From Lophius americanus (lineage: Eukaryota > Chordata > Actinopteri > Lophiiformes > Lophiidae), in the NCBI GenBank assembly GCA_037951165.1, contig JBBDHG010000009.1, positions 7,777,001 through 7,841,000 of the forward strand: a DNA stretch of 64,000 nt, written 5' to 3'. Shown one piece after another: positions 46,461 through 58,900 of this stretch; position 1 is the first letter of the stretch; every line of letters begins with the position of its first letter. A program made the position numbers and the translations under genes. The notes beneath the pieces were generated by a model. That model saw only the letters and a list, made by a program, of their open reading frames with translations. It did not search any database and was not told where the DNA came from.

Positions 46461-49089
46461 AGAAACATACTGTGGAATTTTATTGTCATGATGCTGAATT
46501 AGAAAACCAAATTGTGAAGGGAAATTATGAATTCTGTCGTCCCTTCAGATGAACTGAGTCACCCTGACCGGTCAACACATGGTGCATGTCTTCATGAACT
46601 ACAAGACGCTGCCCTTAGGCAAAGCTTTATGACCATCTAACATGATGGTAAAGGCGTGGGCCGGCTGTTATGGCATCATGCATGTTCACTGACGACAACA
46701 AGTAGCAAGTCACAATCAGCTCGAGCACTTCTATGGTGAAAGCATTAGTGTGAATGAGCAGAAAGTACATAAGGGCTAGAAATGCTTTTGTCCACTTAAA
46801 TTAAATGTATGCAGACAAAAGCTACTACTACTAGGTTTGTGTCGTAGTTCCCAGTAAGGTACAAATATCTCTAGAATTTATAGGACTAAACTGATATACA
46901 TTTGAAATCCTTGATCAAATGTACGCCATGACAGAATACTTGTGACGGTTTAGAAATAGTGTTTTTCATGTGCCAATCTGAGGTAGACAGAACAGAGCCG
47001 ATGCAAAACAAAGACGGGTGTCCGGTAGAGCGCTACTGAGATTGATGCGTTTTTTTTTTTTTTTTTAATGGGAATAGATGAGCTGATTTTGTGATCTGAA
47101 GTCTAAAATAAGCAGCTTGTTTGCAAAATGCCGGACTGCATTGTGGCATACAATATTTTCCTTTGCCCGAGTCTAAACACAATTTCACAAAAAGATCTTA
47201 CTAATATCTCAACTATAAATTATACAAGGCAGGAATTCAGCGTTAGTGTTGTAAACTGCAGAGAGGACAGAGAAGTGCTGCACCTGAAAGCAGCACCGCC
47301 ATCCTTGAAGAGCGATGAAGTTGAGAGCAAAAATTCTTCTAGTGCATCTCGGCAGACAAACACCGCAGGTCTCAAAACCAAAAAACGCAGTTACGACAGA
47401 ACAGCCACTAGTTATTTCTTCAAGGCAAAACATCACGCATTCACACACCGCTCCAACAGTCATCAGTGCTGGACACCAGCCACGTTGAAAAACAAAACAA
47501 AAAAAAACAGGAACATTTAATGGGTGCTTGGTCAGTCGGCCTAGAGCACCAGTTTGCAGAAATAAAGACGCATGTGGCACAGCAAAAGTGCTGAGTGAGC
47601 AAAAACGCCTCTGAGCGTCAGACATTCTGTGTTCAAGATTAAAATGTAGGACGTTGTGATTTAAAATACTGATTCAAGAAAACCTCAGCATTTGTATTTC
47701 TGCTGCGTACATTCTTTGGTCATTAAATCTCTCTTTTTTTTTTTTAAATACACAAACATTGTGCTGCACAAAACAAACGTGGAGGAACTAATTTTTGAAA
47801 TCACAAGTCCTGAATGGAAAATCAATTTATGAAGCGACTGATTGGACTGAAATCAATGCAGAGAGCAACACTGGTTTACAACTATTCTCATAGCCAATGA
47901 ATCATTTCAGCCATATTTAATGTTAAGTTGTCATTTGCTGCTTCAATTGTCTTAAATGGAAGGATTTATTTTTCCAGTTCTGACGGCAGATGACTCGTTG
48001 GGCTTTAGATTGATGCTTTGACCAGAGGAATGATATGGAGAGATCACTTTAGGCTCTGGGAAATTGTGATGACACTGTTTTATTCCATGTTATGATTCAC
48101 CGAGTCAATGATGTGCAGATTAATCAAGCAAATTAATGATAAGTTGCAGCAGCACTATTGCTTTATAATACAGAGATCCACGGCTGTTATAGTCTACAAC
48201 ACAATATTCACGAAAAATCATTCAGTGCTCTTTACCGGTGTAAGTTTTAAACAACATAATGCGTATTATTGGATTTAAAATGTTTAGTTTCTGTGTTCAT
48301 GCAATTCTTTCCAGGGTGATAATATTAGAACTTCAGATGATGAACAGCTGTTGGTGTTTTGAGGCCAAATGTAGTGTTGATCGCATGTAATCCAGTTTAA
48401 ACACAAATCATTCCCTCAAAGGGATTTCCACACACACAAACATTACACCAATACAATTAAGTATGTAAATTAAATAGAGGGGGGAAAAAAAATAAAAAAT
48501 CTAAGTTCCCAAAAATACTGATTGCCTTTAATGTTGTAAAAATGTGAATTGATTTTTTGTACTTAATAGACGGATGCAATTTTAGACAATGTCTGTGACT
48601 TCTCCTGGACAGACTAATTACCTGCATCCAGCTTTTGAGGGCAGCAGTGATTCTGAACATCATATTTACTTTCCCAATCACTCAGTTACTCAGACTTTCT
48701 TCCTCCTAATTCTAAATATTTTACAAAATACAAAGCAACCACCTTGCATTTGCAAAGAATGAACACAAGTGAGATGTGAATGAGTGTAAATGAGTATGAT
48801 GGTGTTTAGTTCCCACTGTCTCCGCTCTCTGGCAGTCCACAGGAGTAGCAAAGGCACAAAAAGATAGAGATAATCCCGACCAAATCCACCATGTGGCTCC
48901 GGTGCCTGCTCCTTCAAACTCTTGAGTTATTTCCCTTCACACGGAGCCAGAAGTAACATGAAGGGGGGAGTCTTTCCCCTGGGTCTTTCATTTATAGTGC
49001 ACATTAATATATGACAGACACGCCGTCTTCTCCCTGATGGAGAAGGGTGGGTGGGTGTGTGTTTCTGTTAAAGGTATGCAAGCTAGAAA
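46461..49089 (-). other. eea1: Probable EEA1 3' UTR and tail-to-tail intergenic DNA
   Basis: This 2.6 kb lies between the PLEKHG7 polyA signal and the EEA1 stop codon. Possible minus-strand AATAAA signals (TTTATT on the plus strand) are near 48078, 47965 and 46478-46483. The last would give EEA1 a 2.6-kb 3' UTR reaching almost to the end of PLEKHG7. A T18-like run lies at about 47049-47066. The open frame at 47128-47520 has no recognisable protein features. Confidence 0.5.
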
Positions 49090-49938
49090 TCAGCCTTGGA
49101 GCTCCTCGAAGCACGTCTCACAGACCCGCACTGGCTTTTTAGAGGACGGCGTCAGGGCATTCCTTGATGAACACTCAGCGCAGAAGATGTTTCCACAGTG
49201 TCTGCAATGGTGCTGGATATTCACAGAGAAGGAAGAGGAGAGAGATGATGCACGTTACAAATGAAGACAATAGTTCATAGTGGCTAAATCCACTATGAAT
49301 TCTTCAAAGGACATAACTTTGTAGGCCACGATGAAGAAAACAAGGCTGCGTTGAGTAAATTAGATGGCGAACTTCAAAAGCTCTTCATGAAGCCACTGAT
49401 GGCCGGTGCCTAGTAACACTGACAACTAGAGTTGTTCAGTTGTTAATTAGTGGTAGTTTACATCACATCTGTTACTACTAACAGTGGTAAAAAAATTCCA
49501 GCAAATGTGCTGTAATCAAAACTGTTGTAGTGGTAGAAGCAGCAATAATAGTTAAAGAAAAGGAACAAAATTACATTTTTATATTGTGTGCGCATGTATT
49601 CCATATTATAAAACAACAAGGTAATCGATGACAGTCCCCAGCTGCTGAAGTGTGAGCATCATACTGGTGCACTCTGGGAAGACTATCAAAACAGTGCGCA
49701 ATGAATCAGATCAGGTGGGTATGGAAAAAGATTGACGTATTTGAAACGGTCTTCAGCATGGTTTTTGTTAAACTACGGTAACATATTTGGTCTTCAGATA
49801 TGACCTTCCAGCACTGGTCCTCAAAAATCTCTTCCTTACCTTTCTGACAGTGACAGAGAAACCCTTCCCACAGGTCATGCAGTTCTGCACCCCGTGATCC
49901 TCTGCCCATTTCCTGGTCAGAGACTGTGACAGCTTGAT
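49090..49938 (-). other. eea1: EEA1 C-terminal FYVE zinc finger
   Basis: The last two exons encode 73 residues. They hold WAED (the WxxD motif), NCMTCGKGFSVTVRK, HHCRHCG (the R/K-HHC-x-CG motif, split by the final intron between K and H), NIFCAEC and PVRVCETC. All eight zinc-binding cysteines and the basic PI3P pocket are present. The protein ends EELQG at the same point as human EEA1. Confidence 0.97.
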
Positions 49939-52900
49939 CTGAAACCACCAAAAGTAGGATTATACTACACCACACTTCACTACAATGCAATAAAACATTG
50001 CAGGTCAATCGCTGTTCACAGCTGACATACATAACTGTACTCAAGTTAAGGATTTTAGTATTTTTCGTGTCTTAAACTGAATGCTTCATGACTGACCTGC
50101 AGCGACTGGTTCTCCCTACCAAGCTCCTGCATGGCTGCTGTTGTGTCGTCCAGCTTCCTCCTCAGCTCCACCACCTTGGACTGCAGTTTCTCTATCTCAC
50201 CTTCTCCCTTGACACACCTGGAGCACAACAACAGGAGACTTGATTTGCGTGTTCTATTGGGTTGAGCGCACACACGATACACTTGTTAAAGGGAATATCA
50301 ACTCACCTTTCCAGAAGGGCCCGCCTTTCATCCTGGTTATTCTGAACGGTGGCCTCCAGCACAGCAATCTCTCCTCTTAGATCATCAGTCTGCTTCTCCA
50401 GTTCACCCACTCTCTGCTGGCTGCCCTGCCACTCTCTCTTCAGAGTGGCCAGATTCTCATTCAGAGCAGTCACCTGCACACCCATCTTAGCTTTCGCCTC
50501 CTCTCTTAACTTTACTTGCTCCTCTCTGGCACACTTCTCTGTTAACTTTGGAATAAAGCAATGACTGAGTCACGAACATGGTCATAAGAGGGAATGAAAA
50601 TTAAATCTCTTAATTAAAAACTATTCAGTGGGATTTGGCAGAGGGGACCTACCAACATATCCTTGGCATTCTTGGTTTGAGCAAGCAGCTCCTCTTCTCT
50701 CTTGTACCTGCTGTCCCTGGTGGCTTGGTGCTCTTTCTGTTCCTTGTCCAGGTTACTCTGTGCTGCCTCTACCTGACCAAGCATGTCCATTTTTTGCTGG
50801 ATCAAAAGCCGTTTGGTTTCTTGCAACTCACCCACCTCCTGCAGAAAAGAAAACACAAATCTTCGCTGATTCCTTCTACTTTTAGGTGTATTGCATAATA
50901 AACAAAATTTCTCCAACCAAAACCAAAATACTTTGTTCCGCTTAATGTGAAATATTTGGTCTGTAAATGAACTCTGAGAAAAGAAGAAATGTCTTGATTC
51001 GGAAAATCATATCAAAGATGGACTTAAACTTTAAAAGGCCTCAAATAGTTTGTGCTCCAATTACTGCTCTGACAAACAGCTTTTGGTCCATTTAATACAG
51101 CTCTGAAGGACTAAAAAAGTTCAGACACGTTAAGTTTTGGATTCAAGCATGATTCAGCTCAAGCTAACAACTTGCAGTTTCTCCGAGTTCAGATGTTTAT
51201 GTAAGCATTAGAAGCAGCTGATGTTATAGTCAGTTTCGACAAATTAATGAAGTTATTAGCAGGTTCTGACAATTGTTGTATTAGCTCTTTCTCTATAACT
51301 TAATCAAAAAGGGAGGCATGGCTTTTTTGTTCCTTAGTATAAAGGGTGACTAGCCTTCTCGCTCTTTTCCATTTGTGTTTTGAATTCGGAAGCCAGTTTG
51401 GTGTTACTCTTTTCCAGGATACTCTTGGCTATGTTCACTTCCTCTAATTTGCTTTTCTCCTTCTCCAGCTCTGCCTTCACATGATCCTGAAAGAGTTAGC
51501 ACAGTTAACTATATACGAGCCCTTTCACGCCAACTCATGGCAGTGTTGAAGTGTGTTCCTCTGTTTGTCGGACCTGTTGTTTCTGTAGTTCCATCAGGGT
51601 TTGTTCCTGCTGATGGAGTTTTTGTTCCTGTTTAGCAAGCTCCTGCTCGAATGAGACTCTGCCTGTCTGCAATTTCTGGATCTCAGCCTCTAAATCTGAC
51701 TGATGGGTTCGGTTAGCAGTGAGCTGCTCCTGAGCCAGGTTCAACTTTTCCGCTGAAGTCTGCAGTCAGAAAAAAAGGTCACAGGTCACTCAGTGAGGAA
51801 GGTTATCAACAAAAGAAGCTCTTAATTTGATTACAGGAACATCTCAAGGAGTTTTTTCATTTTATAAGCAAACATCTATGCCATCATTGCCTAATATTTT
51901 TTTCTTAAAACATTTTTCCCATCCAAAAATCCCACCTCCAGGTCTTGCTGTAGGGCAGAGACTTCAGACTCCTTTCCATAAAAGTCAGACTGAAGCTTTT
52001 TGTGGCTTTGTTGGCTTTGCTCTAAGGCCTTCTGTAGCTCTTTCACCTGACCCTTTTCAGAGACCAGCTCTTGGCCCAGTCCTGACACCTGCTCCCTCAG
52101 CTTACTCTCCTCTTCTGCCTGGATATCAGGGTCAAACACAAACCTTCAGAGAGGCACACAAGGTAAAACGATACAATTCCATTATACAAATGATTTCCCA
52201 ACAGCCATGTGGGAAATAGGGTTAATAGAAGTACCAATCTTCCCAATCAGCAGGAGGTATAGCTTTGTGTATTTGTTAATCATAAAAAGCCACGTCCTCC
52301 ATTCCTTTGGTAAGAATAAAGTCTTGTACAATGTTTTGACATAAAACATGCAGAATATGACCCACCTTCAGGTTTGCTTTAAAATTATCTTTCCCTTGAA
52401 AACTCAAATAGAAGAATTTAAAGAAAAAATGAAACATACCATACCATTGAAAATTGACTGATACTGTTATCTTCTAGCTAGGAAGTTAGATCAAAGTGAA
52501 GCAAATTGCATGCAATCACCAGATAAAACAAAAGGAATTAATAGATCTCAGCATCAGAGAGAGGGATTAGAGGCAACATTTCATCAGCTGCTTTAATGAA
52601 TAAATAAATTCAGAACCTTTTTCTGTAAGTCTCCAGCAACACCAGTGACCAGTTTAACTTCTAGCTTTAAACTTGAGTTAACCGTTTCGTAACTGCAACC
52701 ATCTGATAATCTTTGTCATTTTCGAATAAATGACATATCAGCTATTATAGCTGAAGAACACACACCTATATCCCTAGTCATTTTTATGTCAGGAGTTAGT
52801 ACTTACCTTCTTGACATTAACTTTCTGTAACTCTGCCATTTGGCTGTTCAGTTTCTTCATCTCCTCCTCAAAGGCGCCTTTGGCTGACCTAAGTGTCACC

Positions 52901-55900
52901 TTCACCTTGTCCAACTGATTCTCTTTTTCCTTCAGTGCCTCCTGAGTCTTTGAGTTCTGCTGCTCTACTGTGGTCAGCTGCACTTTAAAAGTTTTTTCTG
53001 CCTGAAATTTATCAACACAAAGCAGATATTTTAATGTTAAATTAAAAGTAGCAATGGTTGATCTTCCTTTGGGCTTTTTTGAAGAAGGGCTTACTTCTCT
53101 TATCTCCTCCAACTTCTCTTTTGTTTCATTCATTTCTTTGGTGACGGCCTGGTTATTCTTAAGAAGCGCCTGTCTAGACTTTTCATGGGACTTCTCCTGA
53201 GAATTAAAACAGATAAATGTATTAAGTGTCCTGGTGTTTTAATCACGCAATGTTTACTTAGTTATTACTCAAAGACAAATTTGTATTATTGAAAAATGGA
53301 ATCTAGAATTGTATCCGATGACAGAGATGCCACTTTCACTTGAAAATTAAATGTGACTAAACTGGATTACTTTATTTTACTGAACCCACCTTCTCCTCCA
53401 TGGCAGACTTGTGGTTTTTACTCGCTTTTTCCAGTAGACTCTGCTTTTCTTTCAGTGCCTTATTAGCCCTTTCCAGGCTCTCCTGTATTGAGGTAAGCTC
53501 CTTCCCTTGAGTCTCTGTCTCCTTTCGGGTCTGCTGTAAGTCTGCTGCTAGACCTAGAGTTTTTTTGTCGAGCTCAGCATGCTTAGTCTTTCCCTCCTGT
53601 ATAACTTTTTCCATGTTCAGCTTCAAAGAAGCTCTGTCCATCTCACTCGTTTCAAGCTGCTTCTGAATGTCAATCAGAGCAGCTGCTTTTTTCTTTAATT
53701 CTTCTTGCAGTGTCATAGCCCTTTATTGGAAAAGCAAATGATTTTAGGGGTATTCCATCAAAATGCAATGAAACAAGTTGAAGTCCTGGTTTTACCATGA
53801 CTAAATACAGTTACAGACTGTATATTGCAGTTGCATGCACATAAAATTCCATTGTTCATGCACATCCTCATAATAAATAAGGAAATCCACAAGTAAAATA
53901 CATCTCACCCTGATTTCTCAGTCTCCAGCGAATGCTGCAGCTGCTTGGCTTTCTGTTTCATCTCTTGCCCATCCTTACGAAGCTTCAGCCCTTCTTGCTG
54001 TACCTGGTCGCAGGTAACCCTCAATTCTCCAACCTGGGACTCCAAATTCTGTCAGATTAAATCACAATTATGTATGCTGAAAACACTAGAGACAGGAACC
54101 AACCGATTGCTTTTGCAGCCCAGTATCAGTATCTACAACGACGAGTCCCAAAACAAACCTTATTCAGCCCCTCAGTCTGCTCTACGCGCTGTTGTGAGGT
54201 CATCAGTTTGTCTTTGCATTCTTTTAGACTGGTTTCCAGTTGTGTGTACTGTTCAAGTCTCTCCTTGAGACTTTGGGCTTGCTCCTTTACCTTCTTCTGA
54301 ACTTTATTCAACTCCTACGTATGAAGGTGGCAGAGGTTGCGCCAAACAAGGAAGAAATGTGAAGAGAGTGAAAGATGTTTTCAAATAAAAATAAATTTTG
54401 CATTTGACGAGACACTTTATTGTGTGTACTGTTTTTTTGTTGTTGACCAAATTCAAATGGCCCTTACCTGCTGTTTGTCCTGCAGAGCATGCTGAACAGT
54501 TTCCAGGTTGTTCTCTAGATTAGCCCTCTGTGAAGCCTTGGCAGCCTCCGCAGAAAGCAGCATCTCTGTCTTTGCCTTGAGCTGAAGAGAAACAGGGACA
54601 CAGAAACTGTTGTAACAACATTGTCATTATGAAATTAGAAAATTTGTATGGGGACAGAGATGGCTCTGCGACTTGGAAAACTCAATTTGCTGATATGGAT
54701 AGACCATAACTTCTGACATAAGTGAATGTGAGCCACCTGACATGACACTCAAGTGGGAATGTGCTAAAAAATGCCTTAAAAATTGACTTTAGTTTGAATA
54801 TGCTTCACAAAAAAAAAAAAAAAAGCATACGTGAAAGTCCAGTGAGTTATGTCCAGTGGCTTATGAGAAATGCAAATAGACAATAGCCCTTTATGTACAG
54901 GATGAAAGGGTGGTAAGGACATACGAACAAGGTATTCCTATATGCCCCCTTTGGCTGGGTCATGAAAACAAAATCTACTGGACAGCATAATATGTTTTGG
55001 GTTTGGAGAATAATATATTTGCCCCACACTGTGTTAAATTATTAAATATACAGTACATTACATCTCACATTACCTGAGTGTCCAGCTGGGCTACTTTCTC
55101 CTTGCTGTCTGTGAGCTGTGCAGCCAGGTCAGTTACCGAGGTCTCAAGGGCCTGGGCTCGGTCCTGGGCAGTACGCTCAAGTGACTTCTGTTCTTGGACC
55201 TGCTCATGGAGGTTATCCTGAGCTTGCTTGTTGCTCTCTGACTGGTTCTTCAGCTTGTCTGTCATATGGATGACCTTAAAAGACCCATATGCACAGAAAA
55301 AAATGACAAAAAGTTTACTTGTGTAACTTGTAAACAAAATGTTCCTCGCTTTTGCCTTTGCACTCTTTAACTACATAGACATTTAAACTAAAAGTGGACC
55401 TTTGAGTCGGTGTGTGTACCCACTTGATGGTGTAATGCTTGATTTTTCTCTTGTAGCTGGTTGAGCAAAGCTGTTTCTCCCTCACCAGCCTGGATCTTGG
55501 CACATAAATCCTGTCTTTCAACTTCCAGTTGGCTCACAATCTCCTTACTCTTCTGTAGGAGAGCATCAAGATTCTGGATCTTCTGGTCCTTATCTCCAAT
55601 CTGACGCAGAACCTGCTCCAGGTCATTCTGCAGCGAGAAAGCGAGCCAGCAGAGTAGTTTTGTAATGTGCGTGGAATCAAAATCAGGATTACGATATGGT
55701 CAGTATTTGTTTTTGTGACAAATGTGAATGTAAAATATACTAAAACCTTATAGTATGCTTAAAGACCCAGAGTGTTTTGAGTGGACAATACCTGCGCCTC
55801 ACGCAATTTTCCATTGGTGTTTTGCTGTAGTCCTTGTAGCTCCTGGTGCTGCTGTTTGGCTTTCTCCAGTTGGTGCTGCAGGTCTGTGTAAATACTGGCA

Positions 55901-58900
55901 CTCTCCTTCAACTAAAGTAGCATAACATAAAAACATTTAACCCTTAACATTATACCATTAACCTCAACTCATGTTTAATCTTCGTCATTTTGTGCATCTT
56001 GCAATTCTTGTAATACCCCTTTAGATTTAAGCCTCCGTTAGTTCATTACTTGACCGATTTGCTTTTAGGAGATTATTTTATTAATAATGGTGGGAATCTT
56101 TAAAAAAAAATGATAAAACTAATTTAGACACATCTAGATAAATGGCCTAAGATACAATTCAGGAATGATACTTTTTAATAAAGACAGATCAATGCGATCT
56201 GATACAGTTCTCAATATTGGCTTAATGTAAACATCCGTCTTCAATTTAATAACAATTCCGTACAAGCGGGTCCGTGTATGTTTGGAATGAGTGTAAATTT
56301 GATTTTTTCGTTTTGAGATACAAGAATCAAAATTGAAAAACAAAATGTTTTCCTATTAGGTCTAAGAAACATAATTTGAAAAATGGTTGTATTTTAATTT
56401 TCTAATTTGATTATGAAAAAAAATCTTGCGGAGACAAACAAAGAAATAGTTTGTTTTTTAGTTTTCTGAGACCGGATGTCTTGATTTACGAGGGAATGAC
56501 AGCGGCGCATTAAACACTGTCAGTCATCACTTTATTCCCCAACAGCAGCTATTTATTGTAAAGCGATATGAAGAAGTTAGGGTGGATTCTAAGCTCTGCT
56601 TACTGGTCTTGTCTGCATTGCTTTCTAAAGTCTCTACTCTTAATATGAAATACGTCAGTAAACCTTAAATCAAGGTTCTAACCGCTGGCACACACAGAGC
56701 CCCAGCATAAACACCAGTTAATGGTATTAATGTTGTCGTTGAATGTTTTATATTGTACACAGCTGGAAACTGATGTAATTCCCCAAATTTGCACCCGTGT
56801 CCCATAATAACAGATCGATTTTGCTGTAGTTAGTCATATCATGATGATGATTTATGTTTTGGTGCAGTAGAGGGAGACATCTACTGCATGATCCATGCTG
56901 GAGCTGATGAGACACCAGGGTTGTTTATAGTTATAATAAAGATCCCAGGTGGAGTGGACTGCAGCTGTACATTTCTCATGCTGCTGTATGGTGACAGGGA
57001 CCATCGTAATATGGGACATTGTGAGTGGTTCAGCAATATGAATGCCGTCTTTTACTGCTCAGACCGGAAAACAGTCGTTTTAGGCTTCGTTCTGTATTTA
57101 ACTGAATCAGTGACTGGTTGCAATGTTGTGGCTGATCGGTATGCGTAGCGGGTATTATCAAGATTAATCTGATTTCGGAGCTGCTAATGTAATTCCTATT
57201 TGTCACAATCTGAGGATGGTAAACAGGAGTAGCGCCCTCATTGGTGCGCTTGTTAATGACAACATACGGTCTCGGTTTCACTTAGGCAGTTAAAGGGATA
57301 GCATTTTTAAAAAACAAAATGTCAGTTCTTCAGCACTATATTTATTTATCTATTTAAACACCATATCAATTTACAAGTAACAGTTAAGGGTCCAGTGAGT
57401 AAAATTTAGGGGTGTCTCTTTGAATAAATGGAATATAATATTCATAACTATGTTTTTTTGTGTGTATTTCAGCTGGAAGATTGTACAGAGGTCTGGAGAG
57501 GGATTTCGTGATTTAAGTTGTGACTGTTTGACAAATGACATATTGTAATTTTTAAAACAAGAAAAAGCAACACAGCTCCATGCCTTTCCATCAAAGCAAA
57601 CATTAAGACAAATTCTGAATGTAGAATCCTTCATCAGCCCGGAGGCTGCAAAGGGGGCCGTGAGCTTCAGAGTGCCTCACCCCGCCCAGAGGTACCCCCT
57701 TAACCCCTCTAAAGATCGTGGCCATCAGCAAATCACTCCAGGACCAGCAGCTGTCCGATTTGAACTGGACAGGCCTCACCAGAATTAGTGATCGTTCCCC
57801 AGTCACATTGTCTTTGTGGTGGTGCTCCTGGTCGGCTCATGAAAAAATCAGGGAAAGAAGGAGAGGTAGAGAGCTTGCAGCGCCCCGCAGGCCAAATTTT
57901 ACACACTTGACCTTTAAAAATTTGTGGCTTATTGTAGCAGTGTAACCTTTCACCTGAATCAGTGAGGAGAGAGGAGGAGGAGGGGAAATTATCATTCAGG
58001 CACACCTGTGACCTGGAGAAGAAGGAGAAGGCTGCAGCAAACAGAGGAGTGAGAGCTAATTGGAAAAGAGTTGTGACACATATAGGTTGGAAGAACTACT
58101 AACAAAGATAAATTTAAGTCATTAAAGACAATACCAATTGTTGAAGAACTAGCTATATCAAAGACTATCTGGATCCATCCACTATCTGGAACTCCATTGG
58201 AAGACATTTCTCATCCCCAGCAGATTTTGGATTCTATCCAGTAACCGGCCTGCTTGGATGTCAAAATATCTGTCCTTTGTACTAGGTGGACCCAACCAAG
58301 ATAAATCCTGCTCATCCACACTCTCCTGACTTCCTCTTTCCTTCCACACTCTCCAGCTCACTGAAAGCACCTCCTCAACACCTCTGAATAGACATGGGAT
58401 TTTCTCCTGTCCCCACCAATTATCCAACAAAAGACTGTCGGCACAGAAGGACTGCTTCTTCCAAAAACACACACACACCCCACCACATACAAAGAAAGAC
58501 TCTAGGGTACATTTTGGATTTATGACACCAGTTGGACTAAAAAATTTATGTTAGGACTCTCACTGTGATTTGATGAATATTATGGACAATGAATTGTGAT
58601 TTAAGTTTAGGAATATTGTTATTTAAAGGTCTGATCTAATTTTGAATATAACTGGAATTTCAAAAGAAAGTATGGGTTGAGTTTTTTTCCTATGAGTCAA
58701 ATACAAATATATATACTTTTTTAATGTGACTCGTAAAAGGATCCTGGTTCTTATTTAGTATTTACCCTTGACATAATAATGATTTAAGTGACAAGGGGGA
58801 TAGTTACTTTTTTTTATTCCCCTCTCTGGCACCCAACAAATTGAATTCACGGGTACAGTTACGCTACAGTATGGTGAATGTTTTTCTGTGTTTTACCCCA

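Noticed and set aside
47128..47520. 130-codon plus-strand open frame between PLEKHG7 and EEA1
   Set aside because: No recognisable domain, basic low-complexity end, no promoter or splice context. It probably lies in the antisense of the EEA1 3' UTR.
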